DNA of 64,000 bases from Luidia sarsii (lineage: Eukaryota; Echinodermata; Asteroidea; Paxillosida; Luidiidae), in the NCBI GenBank assembly GCA_949987565.1, contig OX465115.1:8954566-9018565 (forward strand), read 5' to 3'. Below, piece by piece: positions 46,151-56,400 of this stretch (within the stretch, counting starts at the first letter, position 1; each line of letters opens with the position of its first letter). Below the pieces are notes generated by a model. It searched no databases. It was not told the origin of the DNA and saw only the letters and a program-made list of their open reading frames with translations. A program made the position numbers and the translations under genes.

Positions 46151-48104
46151 TCCCCTTCCCTGTTAACAATGGGCCCACGGACGTCGAACGGCAGGGTATT
46201 ATTTTCCGGTCGGAGGGTACTTTTAATTCTCGGGACGTGAATATTTACCGGTACTTCCCAAGTTCTAAGGGATCATAACCAATCTATGGAGATAATCCAG
46301 TCATGCAACTTGGGTGTTTGATTTTTGTCTAAGCCTATGGAACTAGGCTACCTCTGAGGATGTGAATTGCGAAGTCTTAGGATATGTTGAGCTTTTTTTT
46401 CTGCTGCAACCCTTTTGGTTTGGATTCTTAGCAGGCGGGATGTGAAATTATATCTGGAAACTTTGGTGCGTCAAACTTAATCGAAGTATATGTACAACTT
46501 TTTTTTGCCACTCTCCGATGTATCAAACCCCCGCAACATTCATTCGAATTTGATGACATGAGCCTGGATCAAAGCCTTTAAACCATGCTAGAGATCCCTG
46601 GTAATGGTCACCTTAAATAAATGTCGTGGGTCAACAGACACTTATCAGGTGATACGCCCGGATTGGTTTATTCGCAAAAACATACTCAAATCAAACCACA
46701 AAACAAACTCCCGAAACAAACTCCACACAAACAAAGAACCCTGCACAGAGAAGTGGAAAAGTAAATAGTCTTTAAGTTGATAGAAAAAGGTTTTAACAAT
46801 TAAAATGCAAGATAAAATACTCGAATATCAGAGTGTAGAGTGTCGCGTCCTTAACCACCTCAAAATAAGCAATCTGACTATGAAGCCTCCAACCTGCTTA
46901 ACACTCCACAGATTAAATAGCCAGCCTCATGAGAACATCGTCATTATATCCCTCCAAATGACAAGCAAAACGCCAACTTTGCCATCTCATTATCACTTAT
47001 TTTACTACATGCAGTAAAAACATTTCACCTCTAAATCTTGGAAGGAAATAAAATGTAGATTGGTTTAAATAAATCTAGACAGAAAATGCATTTGGGTTAA
47101 CAAAATAAGTCAATGGAAGCTTACCCAAAACCAACAGGAGAGCCAAGGTAGGTGTGTGCCGGTGAGTAGCACGATGGCAAATGCAACGAAACATTCCTCT
47201 TCCTAGTAATTTGTAGGCCTACCCCTCACTACCACAAGCGATCTCCATATCACTCCTCAGTGGCTACACCACAATGTGCACAAGAGGGGAGCCACACACA
47301 GGACTATTTTTGGTGCAAGACCACCACTTGGAAAGAGTGATACAACCTAATTTACAAAACAATTATCATACAAATCAACAATACAAGGAGCCACAGCTAA
47401 AAAGCCCTGCATTGGCATCCCCCCCCCCCCCCCCCCCCCGTCCCCAAGAATTCCACCCATGACTGTGCAGCACATTCCCTGTGGGTTGCAGTGGGCAAGA
47501 ATGTCCTCACTCCCAGTACTCCCAGTACCAATGACAATTAAATGCCCACTGCTCTATTGTTAATTGTTGTCCACACCCACTCTACTCCACTCCACAAAGT
47601 TTTTAATACAATAACAAAACAGATGCAGGGAATGTAGACTTTGAATCAAAATCAAACAGTTTCAGCTCCCGACATAAATAAAAGGGGATCGAAAAACAAC
47701 GAAAAATTCTGATATACATGTAGCATTTTTGTCTACTCTCATTTACGGAGGCACTGTAGTTGTACAGTACATACCATGTACAGTATTATGTACATGTACA
47801 GTGCACGTGTACATGTACATGTTCATGTACAGTACATGTACTGTAATGTACATGTACATGTGTACAGTACATGTACTGTAGATAGCATGTCCCTGCATTA
47901 CAGCATGTGCACCATAACCCTTGCTCAACAAGCTGATGTTCTAGTTCTGATAATGTATCTAACATTTTCTAGAGCGCTTAACTGATTTGCATTCATTGGC
48001 CATAGTTCTGACGTTTGATCTGTATGACCACAAAGTTGTTGGGGTTTGTGTAGAATAATCTCCACTGATTCATTGCATGCTGCCCACTGCAATGTTTGGG
48101 GGGG

Positions 48105-48190
48105 GGGGTTGCGGCTAATTAATTTCTTTGAGTTTCGGCAGCCGACATTTCCTGAAGGGCGTTCGCTGCTGCATGGGTTCACTGTTTGAA
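48105..48190 (-). repeat. Inverted repeat partner b
   Basis: Reverse complement of 46052-46150: GGCAGCCGACATTTCCTGAA then GGGCGTTCGCTGCTGC. Confidence 0.75.
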
Positions 48191-48327
48191 GCCCACACAG
48201 GGTGGAGAGTACAATTTTCGGCACCGTTATATTATTTTTGATCTGGGCCACGCTGCGCCGATTCCTCCACGCATTATCTTACTGATACTAGCGAGTGGCC
48301 GGCGTGTTGACCACCCCCCCACCCCAG

Positions 48328-48712
48328 TGCTTGTCATGCCCCCGTGCACTTAACCCGTGGACCCACAAATTTATTGTGTGTGGTGCGGGTAGATCACCCC
48401 ACTTTAGCGTGTACCACGCCCCCGCGTGCTAGCCTCGCGGACCCGCAACCTTAGCACGCGGAGTGCACGTTAACCCCCCTTAGCTCGAGCCACGCCCCCG
48501 CGCGCTAACCTCAAAAGGCCATGACTTTAGCACGCTGGTTGCGCATAGGCCCCTCTTAGCTCGAGCCACGCCCCCGCATACTAACCTCAAAAGCCCACGA
48601 CTTAAGCGCGCGGGTTGTGCGTAGCCCCCTCTTAGCTCAAGCCACACCCCCGCGTACTAACCTCAAAAGCCTACAACTTTAGCGCGCGGGCCTGCGACTT
48701 TTTTTCCGGTTG
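48328..48712 (+). repeat. GC-rich minisatellite, 76-bp period, about 5 units
   Basis: TTAGC words start units at about 48404, 48480, 48556 and 48632, with a more diverged unit from 48328. Each unit holds CCACGCCCCCGCG, CTAACCTCAAAAG and TTTAGCGCGCGGG. It contrasts sharply with the AT-rich intron around it. Confidence 0.85.
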
Positions 48713-49227
48713 CTATGCATCCCCCTAAGCCACTAACCAAATTGTTAATGCGCCTTCTATGGGCCACGCGCATACATGTAAGTTCGCGTACCCGCGCGAG
48801 TCTAAATACTTTCGTTACCGACTACATGTTCTTGTATATTACATGCATACAGAACAATTGTGATTAGGACATAGTTTTCCAGGACTCCCATTTGATGTTT
48901 GTGTTTTGGACACTATCCTGATCTTCTTCAAAGTTCAAACAGACAATCACAACTCACAAGTCAAGCCAGCATTTACTTGATAGAATTTGAAGATATCACT
49001 CTGTCAGTATCAGGAGGAAACTGTTGATACTGTATTCTTATATGTAAATATTTAAAACTTTGTTTTGGCATAATAATCTGCATACATGTACCTGCATTCA
49101 TTTGTTCAAGTATGTGTTTATCTTTCAATTTAATCGATTCCATGGTTTCGACTAATATGCCGCTGTCAGTGCTTTGATTTTGTGAAATGTAACAATAAAG
49201 ATTTATATTGTGTATTTTTTCAATCAG

Positions 49228-49342
49228 CATGCTTCTGTGCATGGGGGAAATGAAGCAAATGAGACAAGTAAACAAACGAGCTATGTTTGTTCTGCTGTTA
49301 CTTGTGAATGTGATGCCCCTGACAATGAGAAAGGCAATAAAG
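49228..49342 (+). CDS. kazn: Kazrin, internal exon
   Basis: The 3' splice site is TTTTTTCAATCAG|CATGC and the donor is AAAG|GTAATGA. The exon is 115 nt, starts in phase 0 and ends in phase 1. It encodes HASVHGGNEANETSKQTSY and then a Cys-containing stretch ending DNEKGNK. I recognise no domain. Acceptance rests on both splice sites and on phase agreement with the exons before and after; the length and sequence look like a fast-evolving linker within the N-terminal coiled coil. Confidence 0.65.
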
Positions 49343-49649
49343 GTAATGATGAAGTTTCCTACTTTTTCTTTAGGAATATTTTTTTTATTGATTAAACATC
49401 TGTTCACTGGGATAAGATTTTCAACCCTGGCTCAGGGGTTGGACTTGATTCATTGAAGGAACAGTTTCGGGTCATTGTTAATGCCTTGGAAATCTGATCA
49501 ATCAGTGGAGGACCCAGCATTATACAACCTGATAAAGGCTCCCTTTATGGAGATCTTGGCAAGAAGTGCTTGAGAAGAAATCAAAAGTTGAGCAAAAATT
49601 AGAAGAAAATGTGAATTTTTTGTCATCTTTTTAATGATCTTTCGTGCAG

Positions 49650-49859
49650 AATGGGAGAAACAGCAGGAGGAGAGCGAGTTACAGAGGCTGAGGGACAGAT
49701 GCGCACATCTTGAAAATGATAATATGACTTTGATGAAACAGTTGGATGACCTACGAGCATTAGATCATAGCTGTGTAGAAATCCCAAGTGCAGGAGAGTT
49801 AAAAATACAGCTGACACAGACTGAGCATGAGCTAGCCAGAGCAAAGGAAGCTCTTACAG
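49650..49859 (+). CDS. kazn: Kazrin, coiled-coil exon
   Basis: The 3' splice site is TTTCGTGCAG|AA and the donor is TTACAG|GTACCG. The exon is 210 nt, phase 1 in and phase 1 out. It encodes EWEKQQEESELQRLRDRCAH (heptad coiled coil) and ends AGELKIQLTQTEHELARAKE-ALT. The ELARAKEAL end followed by A-MKSDRKRLKG in the next exon matches the vertebrate kazrin arrangement closely. Introns on both sides carry transposons. Confidence 0.92.
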
Positions 49860-50021
49860 GTACCGTACTGTGCATGTGTGATTGATTAAAATATGGGTCA
49901 GCATGTTCTGGTCAGTTCACTAATGGGGAAAATGGGTGTTAGCTGTTATGAGAAAGTTGTTTTTGTGAAACTTGACTGTACACACCTGTAAATACCTCTA
50001 CACGTGCATCACTACACATAC
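49860..50021. other. Kazrin intron, left flank of the nested insertions
   Basis: Its last ~25 nt (CACGTGCATCACTACACATA) are repeated at about 53431-53459, marking the left edge of a tandem duplication. Confidence 0.6.
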
Positions 50022-50181
50022 CAGGCCTTGAATGTGATAATTTTCATGGCAAGGCCACTTTGGCCTTGAATTATGCAACATTTTTGTGGGCACCAAGGCC
50101 AGTGGGTAGGGCAACAAGGCAAACAAAAAAATGGGAAAGGGCACAGAGGCCAAATGAAAATAAATTGTACGAAGTTATCAT

Positions 50182-51874
50182 TAGCTTTTCCGCCGCGTAG
50201 CGGAAAAGCTATTGTTCTTGTTCTGATTTTTTTTTTTGGCTTTTCTGCAGCTATAGCGTAGCAGAAAAGGTATTCCGATTGTTCTGATTTTTTTTTTCCA
50301 GTTTCTTCTTTTACTTCTTCTTCCTCTTCTTCTTGTTTTTCTTCCTCCTCGATTCTTCTCACCTCTGTATCTAGAGAACTACAGAAGATTCTTCAGCCAA
50401 ACTTGACACACACAAAGTACATGACCCAACCTTGTGCCTCAAATTGGTTTGAAGTGAATTGTTCGAAAGACGGTCACGTGACCGCTGTTTGAACTTTAAA
50501 CTTTAAAACCTTCAAAAATTCAGAACAAATCAACGGTTTGCTCCCTTGTCTTGCTGTTTGTGGCATGTGAGAAGTGTTTCCAGCCGCTACAGATCGATGA
50601 CCTTTGTGATGTCATCTGACCTCGTCTTCCGGTTGAAACAGGAAGTGATTTTGTAAGGGCTCTTATTCAAATTTTAAGACAGATATGAACTTTGTGTGAA
50701 TGTTGTTACATGTAGGTCAAGGTTGAGTCACTCTCTGTAATTCATTAACATATAACGTCATCAAGTACTTGAGCGCCCTCTAGCGGCAGATTGAAAATGT
50801 CCGTAAATGTAATTTAACACGATCCCTGTGGCGAAGTTTGAGGAAATCGTTCAAATTTGGCAGGGAGACAGCCACACACTCGGACAATGCACATGACAAG
50901 TTTTAATGACATGACGTAAACATAACGGAAATTAGAAATGAAAGTATTTTTTTTTTTAACATTCATAGAAATTCATAAAAATAAGTTACGTTTTTAATTG
51001 TTGCACCATAAGAAAGAGTAAAATTTTTCCTTTCCGATGATACCTTACATATGCTGCCAGTAATTTTAAAACGCCTGTGGTGATGAAAAATATGATTACC
51101 TCCATCTATCTCCAGATGTCTTGTTTTAAATAATCTAATGTGTGTGAAGGTGTGTGCCTTGTCTCAAGGTCGAGAAGGGGGGTCACTGCTTGGACTGTAC
51201 CATTGCCTCAGACTGGGTTGGGGAGGGGTGTTCCGTAGATGCCCTTCTACTGTACAAGCTGTATACAGCAGGTGCGCACAGTGTTTTATAGGCTGGCGGA
51301 GCAGAGAGAGGGGCGGAGGGAGGGCGAGGAGAGCGGGCGAGAGGGGAGAGGGGGGGAAGGGGGAGAGAGGGATAGAGAGGGGGAGAGAGGGGGAGAGATT
51401 GGGAGAAAGGGGTAGAGAGGGGGAGAGAGGGGGAGAGAGGGATAGAGAGGGGGACAGAGGGGGAGAGAGGGCGAGAGAGGGGAGAGAGGGGAAGAGAGGG
51501 TAGAATGGGGGCGACAAGGGGAGACAGGGGAGAGAGAGGGAGACAGGGGGAATGAAAGGGGAGAGAGGGGCTTTAGATATTTGGGGGGGGGTCTTGGCGA
51601 CACCGAAATGGTGAAGAGGGGAGGGTTAGAACAGAGGGTTGGGAGTAGGAGAAGGAGGGGTGATAGAGGACAAGATGTTTATGCTAAGTCCTGATAAGGT
51701 TGTGGCTGGGTAATGTGCAGTCGCCAGTCAGTATACAGTAATGGCACTGCAATGACGATCAACCTGGTAGGGTAGTTCTTCTGGTTTTCCGATTTCGTCG
51801 AGAGTCGGTCGTTCCCCAGAAAAAAAGAGAAGAAGGAAAAGCCCTACGATCTGTGACAACAGACGTAGATTTCT
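50182..51874 (-). mobile_element. Type B hairpin-end element, copy 2
   Basis: The 3' end (left on this strand) is the hairpin AGCTTTTCCGC / GCGGAAAAGCT (50183-50210), with a second imperfect hairpin at about 50241-50271. Both are followed by TTGTTCTGATTTTTTTTT. The 5' end at 51874 reads AGAAATCTACGTCTGTTGT then GGCTTTTCC. The interior has a CATCTGACCTCGTCTTCCGG block and a ~270-bp polypurine tract (51298-51570). It is homologous in order to 62345-63427. No ORF. Confidence 0.8.
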
Positions 51875-52644
51875 CGTGTCTTCTTCTTTTTCTGGTCGGA
51901 AAAATCCCATAGACTTTGTACAGGGTTTTTCTCTAGGGCACTTTTGCCATTGAACACACTTTGATTTTTTTCAAACTTGGCAAATGCATACAGCCCTTGC
52001 TGAAGTCGTGCACAGTTGTCTTTAAAACTTTATGACGTCACCACGTGTCACCGGACGGCGGTTTAAAGGTGCAATTTTCAAACTCCAATAAAAGCAAAAG
52101 TACAAGCTCTTTTGGTTTCATCTTTGAACTAAATCTAAGTTGGGACAAGGTGTATCCAAAAATTTCCATTATTAGATTGTGACCTCATCTCATGAATATT
52201 TATGAGGTCATGAACTTTTCGGTTTCTCGCATTGAATTGCGCATATTTGGCAAACGGAGTGAGATTTTTTTCAATTTTTCTTTGATATCTATTGGGGACA
52301 TGGTTTAGAAACACCTTCCAGAGCCAAAATGTCATTACGCAATCATTACGTCATCAAAATGCGAGATTTTAAATCACATATTAGCCAATCGTCAATCTTC
52401 TTGAAATTTGGTGGGTAGTTAGCTATTGTGCTAGACATTCTAAATCCTGAGTTTGGAACAAAACGGCCATTGTTCAGAATTATTACAATTTTTTTGTGCA
52501 CAAAATATGCACGTGGGTTTTGGGGTAAGAATGGAGGGTACGGATTCGAATCCCGTTGATGTCAAATTTTTTTCCAATCTTTTTTTAGAGAACCAGATGC
52601 GGAAAAGCATTATGTTCTGTTTGCCAACAGACATAAATCTCTAG
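51875..52644 (-). mobile_element. Type A hairpin-family unit in tandem with type B
   Basis: This is the reverse complement of the units in the 53557-59220 array. Its 5' end, CTAGAGATTTATGTCTGTTG, is at 52644 and its 3' end abuts the 5' end of the type B unit. It contains the B-box-like GGATTCGAATCCCG at about 52541, TTACGTCATCAAAATGCG and GTGACGTCA-like motifs (TGACGTCACCACGTGTCACC near 52033). Confidence 0.85.
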
Positions 52645-53272
52645 TTTTTGTATGCCCTGCTATATACCGGTACATGTACTATACGTACAGTGAAACCTGC
52701 TTATCCGGTCACCTCTATCAAAGGGCCTTTTATCCATAACTGTCACCTTTCAAAGTCCCGATTGTCATTGCAAGTTTTGATATTGCGGTCACTGTCCAAT
52801 GCGGCCAGCGGCCAGGTCTCTTGAAACGGCGCGTGTACATTTGCATTGATGATAAACCTCCACATTCCGGAAATAAAGGGCGCCCTCTTTTGGCGCATCA
52901 ATTTTCCGAAGTCAGAAACCTAGACGTCTTTCATCTTGGTCACACGTTCTTGTGTTGAGGGTGCCGACTATTTATTTCCGATGCATGGTTACACATTAAC
53001 GCGGCCGATGTCGACACGATCGCGCATTCTTTTGACTTTTCTGTCTTATTGAGTTGACATCGCTCCTCGATAATCCAGACAAAATACATGTAGTCTAAAA
53101 AACAACTGTAAATATGCTTACCAATGCAAAAAAGGGCACGACGGCCAAGGCAAAAATAAAATAGGGCATGACCAAACTGACGGTGAAGAGGGGGATTTTG
53201 CGGGGCACCTCGGCCAGTAAAGTGGGCTACGTCGGCACTGGCCGTCATGGCCGTCATTCAATTCAAGCCCTG

Positions 53273-53486
53273 ATATACATGTACCGTACATGTACACACT
53301 GCTGGAACACAGTTAATAATATGCTAATAATTGAAAGTTATTGAATTTTGGAGTTTGTTATTCTTACTTTAAATTGTTAATTGCTCTAATATAGCAATGA
53401 AGTTAGACCGCAAACGTCTCAAGGGAAAAACACGTGCAGGTGTGCATCACTATACATACATGTACACACTGCTGGAACACAGTTAA
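53273..53486 (+). repeat. Tandem duplication remnant with empty insertion sites and partial exon copy
   Basis: TGTACACACTGCTGGAACAC then AGTTAA occurs at 53291-53316 and 53461-53486, 170 bp apart. 53313-53426 copies the sequence now at 59639-59752 with two substitutions, including the 3' splice site and the first ~32 nt of the kazrin exon. At 53316 the sequence runs on uninterrupted through TTAA; at 53486 the same TTAA is followed by the 53487-59638 element. Confidence 0.88.
53395..53439 (+). pseudogene. Duplicated partial kazrin exon, potential 45-nt cassette
   Basis: The 3' splice site CTCTAATATAG|CA is an exact copy of the one at 59720. The sequence then codes AMKLDRKRLKG before switching to intronic sequence, and it meets a CAG|GTGTGC donor-like site after 45 nt. 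Both ends are phase 1 and there is no in-frame stop, so inclusion would add 15 residues without a frameshift. The donor is weak and no expression evidence is available; it may be inert. Confidence 0.45.
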
Positions 53487-56400
53487 AAGGGGAATGAAAC
53501 CCAGAGAAAAATGTTGGCTTATCCGATTGGGTGTTAAAAACAACCTACATGTACAACTAGAGATTTATGTCTGTTGGCAAACAGAAATAACGCTTTTCCG
53601 CATCTGGCTCTCTTAAAAAAATAATTAAAAAAATTGACATCAACGGGATTCGAACCCATAACCTCCATTTCTATCCCAAAACGCACGTGCATATTTTGTG
53701 CACATAGTCTATTGGACTTCATTATATTATTCAAAAAATCATAATAATTCTGAACAATGGTCGATTGCCTCAAAACTCAGGATTTACAATGTTTAGCCCA
53801 ATAGCTAAATGCCCACAAAAGTTTGAGAAGATTGACCTTTGCCAAATATGTGTTTTAAAAACACGCATTTTGATGATGTCACGATTGCGTCTTGGCATTT
53901 TAGCCCTGGAGGGTGTTTCTAAACTACTGTACATCCCCAATAGATATAAACGAAAAAATGAAATAAATCTTGCTCCGTTGGCCAAATATGCTCAATTGAA
54001 TGTTAAAATCGCAAAAGTTCATGACCTCATTAATATTCATGAGATGACACCACGATCAAATAGGGCAATTTTTGGATACACCAAGTTAGATATAGTGCAA
54101 GATTGAAACCAAACGGAATTGCAATTTTTGCTTTATTGGAGTTTGAATTTGCAACTATAAAGTGCTGTCACGTGACACGTGGTGACGTCATGAAGTTTTC
54201 AAGACAACTGTGCAATAGCTCAAAATAGGCTCTATGCATTTGCCAAGTTTGAAAAAAATCCAAGTGTGTTAAATGGCAAAAGTGCCGTCCACAAAAACCC
54301 TGTGCTTTGTCTATGGGATTTTTTCGACCAGAAAAAGAAGAAGACATAAAAGAACTAGAAACATACGTCTGTTGTAACAAAACGTGTAGCTTTTCCTTTC
54401 CAAAGAAAAACCAACTTGAAATTGTGAAAACCAACTCTGTTTTTCAAACCTGTACCATCCATTTGTACCCCAAAATGCACACCCACATCTCGTGCACAAA
54501 GTCTATGGGACTAAGTAATGAAATTCAAAAAATCATGATAATTCAAAACAATGCTCAATCGGTGCCAACATTCAGATTTTGAATGTCTAGCGCAATAGCT
54601 ACATGTAACTACCCACCAAATTTCGAGATGATTTAACAGCAATGGCTTATATGTTTTTTAAAATCACGCATTTTGATGACGTCATTATTGCGTAATGACA
54701 TTTTGGCCTCAGAGGGTGTTTCTAAACCATATCCCCATTAGATATCAAAGAAAAAATGAAAAAAATCTCTCTCCGTTCGCCAAATATGCTCAATTGAATG
54801 TGAAAATCTGAAAAGTTCATGACCTCATAAATATTCATGAGATAGGGTCACGATCAAATGAGGGCAATTTTTGGATACACCTTTTCCCAACTAAGATATA
54901 GTGCAAAGTTGAAACTCAACGAACTTGTACTTTTGCTAATAATGCAGTTTGAAATTTGCCCCTTTAAAGCACTGTCACATGACCCGTGATGATGTCATGA
55001 AGTTTTCAAGACAACTGTGCACAACTTCAGCAAGGGTTCTATGCATTTGCCAAGTTTGAAAAAATCCAGGTACATTGTATGTTCAGTGGCCAAAGTGCCG
55101 TTGTCAAAACCCCTTTGCTATGTCTATGGACGAAGAAACGAGAAATATATGTCTGTTGTGAAACAGAGCATAGAGCTTTTACGCTTCTGTTTTTAACAAG
55201 TCATAGAATACATGTAGCCCCATTCCTACTCCAAAACGCATGTACATATTTTGTGCACGAAGCCTATGGGACTTGAGTGTGGTATTCAAAAATTCATAAT
55301 AATTATAAACAATGGTCCTTTGGTTCCAAACTTTAGATTTGGAATGTCTAGCACGATAGCTAACTACATACCAAATTTTGAGATGATCGGCCAATGCCTA
55401 TGTGTTTTAAAATCACACGTTTTGATGACGTCATGATTGCGTAATGTCATTTTGGCTCCGGAAGGTGTTTCTAAACCATGTCCCCAATAGATATCATAGA
55501 AAAAATGAAAAAAATCTCGCTCCGTTGGCCAAATAAGCTCATTTCAATGTGAAAATCTGAAAAGTTCATGACCTCATAAATATTCATGAGATGACGCCAG
55601 GGTCAATTTATGGCAATTTTTGGATACACCTTTTCCCAACTTAGATACAGTGCAAAGTTGAAACCAAACAAACTTGTACTTTTGCTTTTAATGGATTTTG
55701 AAATTTGCCCCTTTAAAGCAATGTCACGTGACACGTGATGACGTCATGATGATATCAAGGTGTTGAGGATCAATTTCAGCATGGGCTTTATGAATTTGCC
55801 ACGTTTGAAAAAAATCCAAGTCTGTTCAATGACCAAAGTCGTGCTTACAAAACCCCTGTGCATTGTCTATGGGCTTTTGGGGAGAAGAAGAAGAAAAAAA
55901 AAATCAGAACAAAAGATATAGCTTTTCCGCTTCCCTGGAAGCGACGGAAAAGCTAACTAGAAACTTCTCTTAAAAATAAATAAAAAATATTGACATCAGC
56001 GGGATTCTAACCTGTACCTTCCATTCCTACCCCAAAACGCACGTGCATATTTTTTGTGCACAAAGTTTTTGGGACTTCATTATAATATTTAAAAAATCAT
56101 AATAATTCTGAACAATGGTCAATTTGTTCCAAACTCAGGATTTAGAATGTCTAGCCCAATAGCCAAATACCCACCAAATTTCGAGAAGATTGACCATTGG
56201 CTAAGAAAAACCACACATTTTGATGACGTCACGATTACGTCATTATGTTTTGACTCCGGAGGGCGTTTCTAAACTACATCCCCAATAGATATAAACGAAC
56301 AAATTAAAAAAACTTGCTCCTTTGGCCAAATATGCTCAACTAAATGTGAAAAACTGAAAAGTTCATGACCTCATTAATATTCATGAGATGACGTCACGAT

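Larger units (their letters stand above)
45892..49227. other. Kazrin intron remainder
   Basis: It contains an inverted repeat pair (46052-46150 and 48105-48190), a 21-C homopolymer (47419-47439), an ACATGTAC tract (47760-47880) and a GC-rich minisatellite (48328-48712). No exon is recognised. Confidence 0.6.
50022..53272 (-). mobile_element. hAT-like CAGG-ended element, copy interrupted by a hairpin-end insertion
   Basis: The ends are CAGGCCTTGAATGTG (left) and CATTCAATTCAAGCCCTG (right). The outer parts 50022-50181 and 52645-53272 are the reverse complement of the 36502-37331 element. Between them lies a 2463-bp insertion (50182-52644) at a T-run that is uninterrupted in the 36.5-kb copy. 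The flanking 8-mers agree only partly (TACACATA / TATACATG). Confidence 0.85.

Noticed and set aside
51138..51603. Frames with ERGREGERG or SPSLSLSPP repeats
   Set aside because: They are translations of the polypurine tract of the type B element.
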